From positions 2,482,001-2,546,000 of the forward strand of contig NZ_CP065138.1 in assembly GCF_015693305.1 (NCBI RefSeq): a DNA stretch of 64,000 bases, written 5' to 3'. Both the position numbers and the translations under genes were made by a program. This stretch comes from Sphingobium sp. Cam5-1 (GTDB lineage: Bacteria; Pseudomonadota; Alphaproteobacteria; Sphingomonadales; Sphingomonadaceae). The notes beneath the pieces are model-generated. The model worked only from the letters and a program-made list of their open reading frames with translations. It did no database searches and was not told the DNA's origin. Position 1 is the first letter of the stretch; each line of letters begins with the position of its first letter. Positions 27,423-35,331 of the stretch are shown one piece after another.

Positions 27423-28355
27423 TCAGCTGGCGATCCGGTCGGCCAGCGTCAGAACAGCACGCGCAACTCTCTCCCGGTCCTCCAGCGTCTTCATCAGCGT
27501 GTCGCCAATGTCGTATGGGATCGAAACGGCATAGGCGTCGTCGCGTTCGTCGATCAGCAGCCCGTCGATCACATCCGCATAATGGGCCGCGATGCTTTTA
27601 TTGGTCACGGTCAGGCCCAACTCCTGCATCAGCTTGGCGGCGGGTCCCTTGACCGCCTGGCCCCCGACGATCGGCGATACCGCAACAACCGGCGCGCGAG
27701 CGGAAGCCAATGCTTCCCGGATGCCAGGCACCGCAAGGATCGGATCGACACTCAGCCAGGGATTGGACGGTGCTATCACAATGGCGCGTGTGTCAGGGGC
27801 GGTGATCGCTTCGATCACGCCTGCCGCCGGTTTAGCGCGCTCTGCCCCTTCGAAACGAATGGCCCGCACCTCTGGCGCGCAGCGGCGTTCGACGAAATAG
27901 CGCTGGAAGGGCATGTCGCCTTCGCTGGTATTAAGATGCGTCGCAACCGGGTCATCGCTCATCGGCAGGATGGTAAGGTCCAGTCCCCATGCAGCAGCGA
28001 AGCGGGCCGTAATCGCGCTCAGCGTCTCTCCGCGCGCCAGCAGATGAGATCGCAGCACATGCAGCGCCAGATCGCCATCGCCCAGCAGAAACCAATCTTC
28101 GCCGCCCAAGGATTTGAGGGCATCCATGAAGCTCCAGCTCTCGCCTTCCCGGCCCCAGCCTTGTGCGGCATTGGCCTTACCAGACAGGGTGTAGAGAAGC
28201 GTGTCGATGTCAGGAGAGATGGTGAGCCCGAAATGCTGGAAATCGTCGCCCGTATTCACGATGGCGGTAATCTGTTCTGGCGGGCAAATGCGCATGAGGC
28301 CCAGCACCAGCTTGGCGCCGCCCACGCCGCCAGTCAGCGTCACGATACGGCTCAT
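27423..28355 (-). CDS. cofD: 2-phospho-L-lactate transferase (F420-0 synthase)
   Basis: Transfers the activated phospholactyl/phosphoenolpyruvyl group to the deazaflavin Fo. The 310-residue protein opens TLTGGVGGAKLVLGLMRI, the CofD/YvcK-type phosphate loop, followed by NTGDDFQHFGLTISPDIDTL near residue 36, a classic CofD signature. SNPWLSVDPILAVPGIREAL lies near residue 192. Its ATG overlaps the cofE stop (ATGA). Confidence 0.94.
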   Translation of the reverse strand: MSRIVTLTGGVGGAKLVLGLMRICPPEQITAIVNTGDDFQHFGLTISPDIDTLLYTLSGKANAAQGWGREGESWSFMDALKSLGGEDWFLLGDGDLALHVLRSHLLARGETLSAITARFAAAWGLDLTILPMSDDPVATHLNTSEGDMPFQRYFVERRCAPEVRAIRFEGAERAKPAAGVIEAITAPDTRAIVIAPSNPWLSVDPILAVPGIREALASARAPVVAVSPIVGGQAVKGPAAKLMQELGLTVTNKSIAAHYADVIDGLLIDERDDAYAVSIPYDIGDTLMKTLEDRERVARAVLTLADRIAS

Positions 28356-29107
28356 CGAAACAGATCCTCTTCCAGCGGCCGGACAAGCGCCGTTGCCGGC
28401 GCATCACCCATGGGCAACCGCAACCCCCGCATCAGCACGGCTGGAATGCCTTCGGCCCCTTCGCCTGTGACCAATGCGGCGGCGGTCGCAATCTGGTCCG
28501 CCAAGGCGATCTGCGTCACTTCCAGGCGGCGGCCATCCCTGTCCCTGTCTCCCCTTCGGTCGATCAGCGCAGGCAAGCGTGCCGCGCCTATCGCAACGCC
28601 GACCACCCCGTACCGCCATGGCCGCCCGAAGCTGTCGGATATCACCACCGCAGGCGCAATCCCGTCGTCGGTAAGGGCATGGCTGATCGCGGCAGCTGAG
28701 CCATCGGGATCGAGGGGCAACAGCAACGCCCGTTCCGGGCCGCCCGGGCCGATATTCGACCGGTCTATGCCGCTATTGGCCATGACATGGCCCAGCCGGT
28801 GACGAGTGATCAATATGTGAGGCACGGCACGGACGACGGCGACGCTTTCGCGCAGCACAAGCTCGACAAGGCGCGGGTCCTTTTTTGTGATTGTCGCCAG
28901 TTCCAGAGCCTCCGGCGTCGGCTTCACCTGGGTAAGATCGACCATGCGACCTTCCGCCTTGGACAAAATCTTCTGCGTGATGACCAGCACGTCGTTGTCC
29001 AGCAACGGCCAGAGTCCTGCCGCTTTCAGAGCGTCTTGCAACAGGGCGGCCAAATCGTCACCGGCGCAAATTTCAGCCATGCCAGTCAGCGGGTGAATTG
29101 AAATCAT
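28352..29107 (-). CDS. cofE: coenzyme F420-0:L-glutamate ligase
   Basis: Adds gamma-linked glutamates to F420-0 using GTP. The 251-residue protein has the CofE pattern: DNDVLVITQKILSKAEGRMV near residue 37, ANSGIDRSNI near residue 109, VISDSFGRPWRYGVVGVAIG near residue 154, and a late ADQIATAAALVTGEGAEGIP. There is no fused FbiB reductase domain, so it is the short form. First gene of the operon; its promoter should lie in 29108-29208, shared with the divergent deacetylase gene. Confidence 0.93.
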   Translation of the reverse strand: MISIHPLTGMAEICAGDDLAALLQDALKAAGLWPLLDNDVLVITQKILSKAEGRMVDLTQVKPTPEALELATITKKDPRLVELVLRESVAVVRAVPHILITRHRLGHVMANSGIDRSNIGPGGPERALLLPLDPDGSAAAISHALTDDGIAPAVVISDSFGRPWRYGVVGVAIGAARLPALIDRRGDRDRDGRRLEVTQIALADQIATAAALVTGEGAEGIPAVLMRGLRLPMGDAPATALVRPLEEDLFR

Positions 29108-29208
29108 AAAGCGATGTAGCGCGCGACTGGTCCAGTGGGTAGCCGCCCTGTCGCCATAATCAGGGGGCGTTACGGCTCCTTAATATGGATGGGGTACGGG
29201 CTTTGGCA

Positions 29209-30189
29209 ATGACCGCCCTGCTGATCACCGTGGACACAGAATTATCGTCACTGCTCCACGAGCGGGGAATAAACCTGGAAGACAATATCCGCCTGTCCAT
29301 CTGGGCAGAGTCTCGGGGCCAAGCCTATGGCATCGGCTGGCAGATGGCGGAACTGGAAAGGCATGGCCTTAAAGGCGTGTTCTTCGTCGATCCGATGCCC
29401 GCGCTGGTTTATGGAACCGAGTTTTTGAAGCCCATCGTCACCTCAATCATGGACCGGGGGCACGAGGTGCAACTGCACGTTCACAGCGAATGGCTCCGCT
29501 GGGCGCGCCACTCCCCTATCGAAGGGAGGCTGGGCCGCAATATCGGTGACTTCTCGATGGATGATCAGGTCACCTTGCTACGCTTGGGCAGGCAATGGCT
29601 GGAGGAAGCCGGAGCGCCTGCGCCCATGGCCTTTCGAGCAGGCAATTTCGGTGCCAATGACGATACACTGCGCGCCCTCGGTCATGTCGGCATGACGTGG
29701 GACAGCAGCGTAAACCCCGCCTATCATCGCTATGGCTGCCGCATCAGCGGTGCGCGTGATCAGATCGCTCCCACGCGCAGCTTCGGTGTCTGCGAGCTTC
29801 CCGTTTCGGGCATAACCGACCGGCCCGGCAGCTTTCGCCCCGCGCAAATCTGCGCGATGTCAGCGAAAGAGATGCGTACCGGGCTGCGCCACGCGGTGGG
29901 CGAGCGGCATGCCGCGTTCGCCGTGGTCACGCACAGTTTCGAAATGCTGACCCGCGACCGCCAACGTCCCAATCATGCAGTGATGCGCCGGTTCACCGCT
30001 CTCTGCCGGGAGGCCGCGAAGCTGACGGGTCTTAGTGTTTGTGGCTTCAAAGACCTGCCGCTAAGCTTGGCGACAGAGGCGAGCTCCTCGCACAGCCGCG
30101 TCCCGCCCGACCGTCTTCGCACCACCAGCCGGATGGTTCAGCAGCTATGGGCCAGTTGGCGCTACGAACGGCGCTTCATCCCGGCCTGA
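29209..30189 (+). CDS. NodB-like polysaccharide deacetylase family protein
   Basis: 326 residues from the ATG at 29209; an ATG eight codons earlier is possible. LLITVDTELSSLL gives the first Asp, and GHEVQLHVHSEWLRW near residue 90 gives the His-x-His metal pair of NodB motif 2. AFRAGNFGANDDTLRALG near residue 143 corresponds to the RxP/RAG motif 3, and FAVVTHSFEMLT near residue 240 gives a late His. Family members remove acetyl groups from polysaccharides or lipid-linked sugars. No signal peptide is evident, so it may act in the cytoplasm. It is divergent from cofE and faces the glycan operon ending at 30520. Confidence 0.8.
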   Translation: MTALLITVDTELSSLLHERGINLEDNIRLSIWAESRGQAYGIGWQMAELERHGLKGVFFVDPMPALVYGTEFLKPIVTSIMDRGHEVQLHVHSEWLRWARHSPIEGRLGRNIGDFSMDDQVTLLRLGRQWLEEAGAPAPMAFRAGNFGANDDTLRALGHVGMTWDSSVNPAYHRYGCRISGARDQIAPTRSFGVCELPVSGITDRPGSFRPAQICAMSAKEMRTGLRHAVGERHAAFAVVTHSFEMLTRDRQRPNHAVMRRFTALCREAAKLTGLSVCGFKDLPLSLATEASSSHSRVPPDRLRTTSRMVQQLWASWRYERRFIPA

Positions 30190-30519
30190 TCCCGGCCGCG
30201 ATTAATCAAATGTATGGATAATGTGGCGGACGCAAAGTCTGCCGTAAGGGACGTGAGACGGCCGACAGGGGCTGCAAGCTGATCGTCATCCAGAAAAGTG
30301 CCGCATATCGTTATATGCAATCGGCGTATTCAGTTTCGCAGTGCCCACCAGATGATGCGGACGAACATTGGCCAGCAGCGGCAACTGAACTGTCGTTGAA
30401 ATCCATGGCTTTCGGACGTGATGACCTTGCGCGGACCTTTGCTGGTCCGAGCTTTCGCAATTGGCTTTGCAATGACCGGGCCGGTGGGCAGTGCCGCTGT
30501 CGGTTGTTCAAGAGGAGGT
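30190..30519. other. intergenic stretch, no convincing gene
   Basis: Between the convergent deacetylase and glycosyltransferase genes. Short open frames here have no recognisable protein features and run into the glycosyltransferase 3' end. A small stem GGACC-TTTGCT-GGTCC near 30433-30450 is the only structure seen and has no T run. Confidence 0.6.
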
Positions 30520-31692
30520 TCAAGCCGCATGACGCTTTATCCCATTCAAATGGGCATAGGCGCTGAAAAGTCGATCGAAATGGTCATCCATCGTGGTAAT
30601 GCCAGCCGCGCTCTGCATGGCGCGCTGTCGGTAGGCTGCCGGGTTGTCATCGAGAAATTTCAAAATGACCTGCGCCAGGTCGGCTGACTGCCCCGCGCGA
30701 TAGCGCAAGCCCGCACCGGGCACGGCCTGATCTGCCGCTCCTCCGCGGTCTGGCACGATGATCGGAAGGCCGCTGGCGCGCGCTTCGGCGGCGACCATGC
30801 AGAATGTCTCGGCCTCGCACCCATGGACCAGCGCATCCGCGCTCGCCAGCATTTTGGCCAGCGAAGACCGGTTGCCCGCGGGCGCGATCAGGCAGATGTG
30901 AGGATTGTTGGCCGCAGCCGCGCGGACGTTACGCTGCCCGCGCCCATCGCCTACGATCACCAGTCCAACGGATTGCCGGTATCCCGCCGACGTCACGGCC
31001 TCGATGACTTGCGGCCATCGCTTTTCAGGGGCGTGCCTGCCGACGCCGATCAGCAACGTGGCGTCAGCGTCCAGGTCGCAGCGGGCAAGGAGACGGGCGC
31101 GCAACCTTTCGTTCCGCAGTGACGGAGCAAACAGCCCCGGTTCAACGCCCATGGCGATGGTTTTAACCCGCGACAGCCCACCGTCTCGCAGTCGGGCGGA
31201 CAGCCCCTCGCTTGCGCTGATGATCATGTCATATGCCTGATCGAGCCGACGCAAGTGGCGCCAATACCAGTCGAAACCGCGATCGATGGTCTTCTGCTGC
31301 GCCACTGGTCCGAACCAGCGATAGGCATAGGCGGACAAAGGGTCGGCATGCATGATGAGGACGCGTGGCGCGCTGCTTTGCCACCGTCCGACCATGGCCG
31401 CGCTCGACCAGGGCGAGGAGACTTCGACAAGGTCCGGCGCAAGATGCGTGAGCATGGCGTGTAACGCGGTCTCGTTGTCGAAATAATGATAGCGCCGATC
31501 CAGCGGAAATCGGCGAGCCGCCAGCGTGACGATATGTCCTCCGCCGACCGCTACGCTCTCATTGCTTGGACCGGGAGCCAGTATAATGATCTCATGCCCC
31601 GCAGCGGCCCCTGCGCGCAGCTTGCGCTCGACATAGGTTTTGACCCCGCCACCCTGCGGCGCGTAAAAGGCGCAGACATCGACAATACGCAT
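30520..31692 (-). CDS. glycosyltransferase family 4 (GT-B fold)
   Basis: 390 residues from the ATG at 31692, which gives a natural start MRIVDVCAFYAPQGGGVKTY with the Gly-rich donor-fold loop. Features include RVLIMHADPLSAYAYRWFGP in the acceptor domain, GVGRHAPEKRWPQVIEAV near residue 216, and the C-terminal DALVHGCEAETFCMVAAEAR with the E-x7-E motif typical of retaining GT4 enzymes near residue 310. The same frame stays open to 31932, but the extension overlaps the DUF2141 gene and looks non-coding. Last gene of a leftward five-gene operon. Confidence 0.88.
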   Translation of the reverse strand: MRIVDVCAFYAPQGGGVKTYVERKLRAGAAAGHEIIILAPGPSNESVAVGGGHIVTLAARRFPLDRRYHYFDNETALHAMLTHLAPDLVEVSSPWSSAAMVGRWQSSAPRVLIMHADPLSAYAYRWFGPVAQQKTIDRGFDWYWRHLRRLDQAYDMIISASEGLSARLRDGGLSRVKTIAMGVEPGLFAPSLRNERLRARLLARCDLDADATLLIGVGRHAPEKRWPQVIEAVTSAGYRQSVGLVIVGDGRGQRNVRAAAANNPHICLIAPAGNRSSLAKMLASADALVHGCEAETFCMVAAEARASGLPIIVPDRGGAADQAVPGAGLRYRAGQSADLAQVILKFLDDNPAAYRQRAMQSAAGITTMDDHFDRLFSAYAHLNGIKRHAA

Positions 31693-31694
31693 GG

Positions 31695-32201
31695 CTATCG
31701 CTCCAGCGGGCCGAAGGAAAATAGCCCCTTCCAGTAATTCATTCTGATCGGGAGGCGGGCCGGATGGTCGCCCACATGCGTGCTGGCGGCGGCCGCAGGG
31801 GGTTTGGACAGACCAAGTCTGGGATTGCCCGGAAAGCCGACGCCATCGGCGGATAAGGAAAAACGGTGGTTTGAGTTGCGATCTTGCATCAGGCTGAGCG
31901 CGTAAGTGCCGGGACCGGGCGCCCGGATGCACATCGATACCGGGCCGGACGGCGGTATCCCCGTCTCGACGCGCGCGAACGCCTTTCCTGCCGCGATGAG
32001 CACATTGTCATCGGCCAGGAAGTCCTTGTCGTTGGAAGGGTAGAGCTCCAGTTTCAACAGGCCCTTGCGGTCCTTCAAACCCTCTACATCCACCAGGAAG
32101 GCCGATCCATTTTCGCCGGGACGACATTGGCCTGCGGCCTTGCCCAGTTCGGGTGAGGAATGGATGGCCACCGCCGCCAGCATTGCTGGTATCAGCATCA
32201 C
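31695..32201 (-). CDS. DUF2141 domain protein, secreted
   Basis: 168 residues: a short hydrophobic N-terminus (MMLIPAMLAAVAIHSS) that can act as a signal peptide, then a DUF2141-like beta domain with FLVDVEGLKDRKGLLKLELY and MCIRAPGPGTYALSLMQDRN. DUF2141 proteins are extracytoplasmic and of unknown function. Its start overlaps the upstream membrane protein gene by four bases and its stop is two bases before the next glycosyltransferase start, so it is tightly embedded in the operon. Confidence 0.8.
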   Translation of the reverse strand: MMLIPAMLAAVAIHSSPELGKAAGQCRPGENGSAFLVDVEGLKDRKGLLKLELYPSNDKDFLADDNVLIAAGKAFARVETGIPPSGPVSMCIRAPGPGTYALSLMQDRNSNHRFSLSADGVGFPGNPRLGLSKPPAAAASTHVGDHPARLPIRMNYWKGLFSFGPLER

Positions 32202-33157
32202 GACCGCCCTTCCTTCAACAGTTCGGCAGTCCCCAACACCATGCCGACGAGAAGATGGGCGGCCAGAATGAGCGTCGCCATCAACGCCATGGCCGAAGCG
32301 ATTTCATTGCCCGCCCCGACGAAAAAGGCTGCAATGCCGGCGAAAACAATATCCTTGTTTGGCAGGAAAGGCAGGCGCGATACCAGCTGGCGCAAGGTGC
32401 CCAGCAATATCCACCAGCCCAGCGCGACGGTGGGAAGCAGCATATGCCACATTGCAGCCGCAAGCAGGGTTGTGGCGACGATCCGCAACAGATGGATGAA
32501 GGCGACGCGCCACAATTCCTGACGGGGCAGGGTAAAAAGTCGGTTGCGCGCGATCATGACGGCCAGGGACGATCCGAGCATGAACAGGATCGAGCCGATT
32601 ATGTCCCACCGCCGCGCGCCTGTGTCGATCGCGTTGAACAGAGGAATGGCGAACAGAACCATCACCAGCGTCACAGCGTTGCCCACCAGCGCGGACAGGA
32701 TGGTGACATCCTTGATGGCACCAAAGGGGGCACCGGTAATCCGCGCATTCCGGCGCGCCCAGGCGTAGAAATAGACCTCGCCCAGATAGCCCAGCAGAAT
32801 TTCGTTGCTGACCAGTTTGCGCATCAGCGCGCCAAAACCTTCCAGCGGAATTTTCCAGAGCCGTCGGAAGATGATCCATTCCGAGAGCGGACCTGCCGTG
32901 TAATAAAACAGGAAGGTCAGCCAGAAAATCGGCCTGACGGGCAGCAACGCCCAGAGTGCGGCCCGATCAAGCCCCCTGAACTGGTCGAGGGCGACGATCA
33001 GGATAAGGATCGAGACGAGCGGTCCCGCCCAGCGTGTCCAGTTGCGGCTTGATCTGATCAGCGGTTCAGGATCGATGATCGATCCGGGAAGATGATGCCT
33101 TTCTTCGGCATCCAGGGACGTGGGAACGATCATGCCTGAAGCGCTCAAGCCGGTCAT
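32198..33157 (-). CDS. multi-spanning membrane protein, LPG synthase/flippase-like (UPF0104/MprF N-domain type)
   Basis: 319 residues with about seven to eight hydrophobic helices: WAGPLVSILILIVALDQFRG, PIFWLTFLFYYTAGPLSEW, NEILLGYLGEVYFYAWARR, and further segments through residue 310. The layout resembles the lysylphosphatidylglycerol synthase transmembrane region family, whose members flip lipids or glycolipids. Being between two glycosyltransferase genes in one operon, it is a candidate for moving a lipid-linked sugar across the inner membrane. That function is inferred from family style and context only. Confidence 0.72.
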   Translation of the reverse strand: MTGLSASGMIVPTSLDAEERHHLPGSIIDPEPLIRSSRNWTRWAGPLVSILILIVALDQFRGLDRAALWALLPVRPIFWLTFLFYYTAGPLSEWIIFRRLWKIPLEGFGALMRKLVSNEILLGYLGEVYFYAWARRNARITGAPFGAIKDVTILSALVGNAVTLVMVLFAIPLFNAIDTGARRWDIIGSILFMLGSSLAVMIARNRLFTLPRQELWRVAFIHLLRIVATTLLAAAMWHMLLPTVALGWWILLGTLRQLVSRLPFLPNKDIVFAGIAAFFVGAGNEIASAMALMATLILAAHLLVGMVLGTAELLKEGRS

Positions 33158-33233
33158 ATGCTGCTCTTTGTCGTTGGCTTACACGCACGACGGCACCTGC
33201 TACTCGGCACCTCAGTCGAGGCCGCGAATATTT

Positions 33234-34373
33234 TCAGCGTCCCGCGCGCCCTTCCCTCAGAGTGGTGAGGACGAGCAGATAATCGCGCGCGGCATCCTCG
33301 ATGGTGAAGCGCGATGCCTGAGCGAGGCTGGCGGCGGCATCCTGTCGCATGTCGGCCGCGCTGCCGATGGCATGGCCCAGCGCTGGACAATCGCCGACTG
33401 GCACGATTTTCGCCAACTGCCCATCCATCATCATTGCGGGAATGCTTCGGCTGGACCGGGTCGTAATGATCGGCAGGCTCGCTGCCAGGGCTTCGAGCAG
33501 CACGGCTGGGACGCCTTCATAGTTCGATGACAACAGAAAGACATCGAAGTGGACGAGCCGACTGGCGGGATCAGCCACATGGCCGACCAGCACGGCCCGT
33601 CCAGCAAGGCCCAGTCCATCGATCAATCGTGCCAGCTTTGAGCGCTCCGGCCCTTCGCCATATATGAAGAGCGTATCAGCCGGGCCAGCGGCGGCGGCAA
33701 AGGCGCGCAGCATGAGGGCGAAATTTTTCTGCGGTGCCAGACGTCCCACCGACACGAACCTGATACCAGCCTCTCCGTTCATGCGGTTGCTTCGCGCATT
33801 CCTGAGGCGTTCGATCTGCCCGCAGGAGAGCGCGGGGTCCGGAATGATCGCAATGCGATGCAGTGCGATGCCCATCGCCGCGCCGATCTCCTGCGCCATC
33901 GGCTGTTCCATGCCGACGAAATGATCGATGAAGCGTCCCTGTACCCACAGCCAGCCGCGATATAGCAGGCGAACCGGCGGTATCATGTCGCGACGATCCA
34001 GGTCGTTACTGATCTTGGCCAGGATCGGCGGGCAGCGACGACCCAGGATCAGCTTCATCGCAACCGCGACAATGGCGTAGCTGTTGCCCGCGCAAAAAAG
34101 GATGTCCGGCGCGCTGCGACGGATGAAGGCTGGTAGCGTCGCGATCATCCATAATGTTTCGAACCAGCCGGTGCCGAATGCTGGTTGGGTAGGCGAGCCG
34201 TAGTCCAGGCCGTCGCCAAGCTCGGCCAACATCGCTCCGCTGGAGCGTCCCATGAACAGCGGCGCGTCCACGCCTTCAAGCCGCCATTGCCGCACGAGGC
34301 GCAAGGCGACGCGCTCGACACCGCCCGGTTCAAAGCTGTGCAGGAAGGTCAGGATGCGAATGCGCGACAACAT
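33234..34373 (-). CDS. glycosyltransferase family 4 (GT-B fold)
   Basis: 379 residues. It starts IRILTFLHSFEPGGVERVAL, the classic GT4 donor-side loop with GGVERV. FVSVGRLAPQKNFALMLRAF lies near residue 193, and DVFLLSSNYEGVPAVLLEALA near residue 277 carries the E-x7-E motif. It overlaps the 3' end of the DUF2334 gene by 44 bases in another frame. The gap to the next gene is 76 bases. Donor and acceptor cannot be read from the sequence. Confidence 0.88.
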   Translation of the reverse strand: MLSRIRILTFLHSFEPGGVERVALRLVRQWRLEGVDAPLFMGRSSGAMLAELGDGLDYGSPTQPAFGTGWFETLWMIATLPAFIRRSAPDILFCAGNSYAIVAVAMKLILGRRCPPILAKISNDLDRRDMIPPVRLLYRGWLWVQGRFIDHFVGMEQPMAQEIGAAMGIALHRIAIIPDPALSCGQIERLRNARSNRMNGEAGIRFVSVGRLAPQKNFALMLRAFAAAAGPADTLFIYGEGPERSKLARLIDGLGLAGRAVLVGHVADPASRLVHFDVFLLSSNYEGVPAVLLEALAASLPIITTRSSRSIPAMMMDGQLAKIVPVGDCPALGHAIGSAADMRQDAAASLAQASRFTIEDAARDYLLVLTTLREGRAGR

Positions 34374-35109
34374 GATCGTTCAATAATTCTTTATATCCCA
34401 TAGGCGTCCGCATGGCGCACAACCGACGCAGCACATTGTCGATGCTGGTGAGCAGCGCGGGCACGCGCACGTCGCCAGGATGCACCGCGACGCGGATTAC
34501 CGGGGCGAAATGCAGGATGTGGGGCAGCAATCTGGCTACCACCAGCGAGGAAGCGATGCGGCTCCTGCTGCGGCTGGCCCAGGTGATGACGGGGCCGCGC
34601 ACGATGGCCCTGCCAGAGCGTGGACTCCACACCTTCATATGATCCTCCGCCAGGGCAAAACCGGATGCGACGAGGGCTGCCTTGGCGCCTTTGCCATACA
34701 GCCAGGCCGGAGCGACGAAGCCCGCGACGGGACGTCCAGTAATGTCCTCGATCAGGTCTTGGCCCGCGCGCATAAGGGCAGCGGCCGTTTCTGTCTCCAA
34801 TCCCAGAAACTCGCCTTCGCCCGCTGTCATATGGCGGGCCTTGAAGGCGGCGAGGCTGCCCTTGTGCATACAAGAATCGCTATGAAACCAGCCATGCACG
34901 AACATGCTGATCCCCATATCCGACCAGGAACGCACACGGTCTGCAAAGGGCGACCCGGCAATTATTGGGTGTCGGCCCCAATGATTTGGCACGACTAGCA
35001 TGGCTAGATGCTGCGGTGAAACAAAACGCGCCACCCGGTCGATCAGAATGTCGATTTCGGCCTCGAACCCTGGACCGACATCATGAATGGACACCAGCAA
35101 TCGCCGCAT
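34330..35109 (-). CDS. DUF2334 polysaccharide deacetylase-like protein
   Basis: 259 residues. Starts MRRLLVSIHDVGPGFEAEID, with the HD pair typical of DUF2334 and related NodB-fold enzymes, then MGISMFVHGWFHSDSCMHKG near residue 66 with His residues for metal, and a late AVHPGDVR near residue 208. These keep the deacetylase metal-site pattern, so it may be active. First gene of the leftward glycan operon. Together with the NodB-like gene at 29209 this gives two different deacetylase-fold proteins in one locus. Confidence 0.82.
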   Translation of the reverse strand: MRRLLVSIHDVGPGFEAEIDILIDRVARFVSPQHLAMLVVPNHWGRHPIIAGSPFADRVRSWSDMGISMFVHGWFHSDSCMHKGSLAAFKARHMTAGEGEFLGLETETAAALMRAGQDLIEDITGRPVAGFVAPAWLYGKGAKAALVASGFALAEDHMKVWSPRSGRAIVRGPVITWASRSRSRIASSLVVARLLPHILHFAPVIRVAVHPGDVRVPALLTSIDNVLRRLCAMRTPMGYKELLNDHVVAHSHPDLPAQL

Positions 35110-35331
35110 ATTTTTGACTGTTCCGCAGGACGCGCTCTTCGGCCCGGTCGCACGACGGCGCCGGAACGCAATCGCCGCAGTTGTCCGATAAAAAAAGTCA
35201 TATCATACTGCGCCGGGCCGATCAGGTCGCCTTCTGAACTGCATCAACCGACAGGAAGAATCACGGACAGGCCATGACGCATAGGGCCACACTAATCCTG
35301 TTGGCTTACGGCGATATATTGGCTGCCAAAG

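Noticed and set aside
30315..30566. Plus-strand frame in the gap before the glycosyltransferase
   Set aside because: No recognisable domain, no ribosome site, and it runs into the 3' end of an opposite gene.
31693..31932. N-terminal extension of the glycosyltransferase to 31932
   Set aside because: It overlaps the DUF2141 gene, is Arg/Pro/Gln-rich and precedes a perfect GT4 start at 31692.
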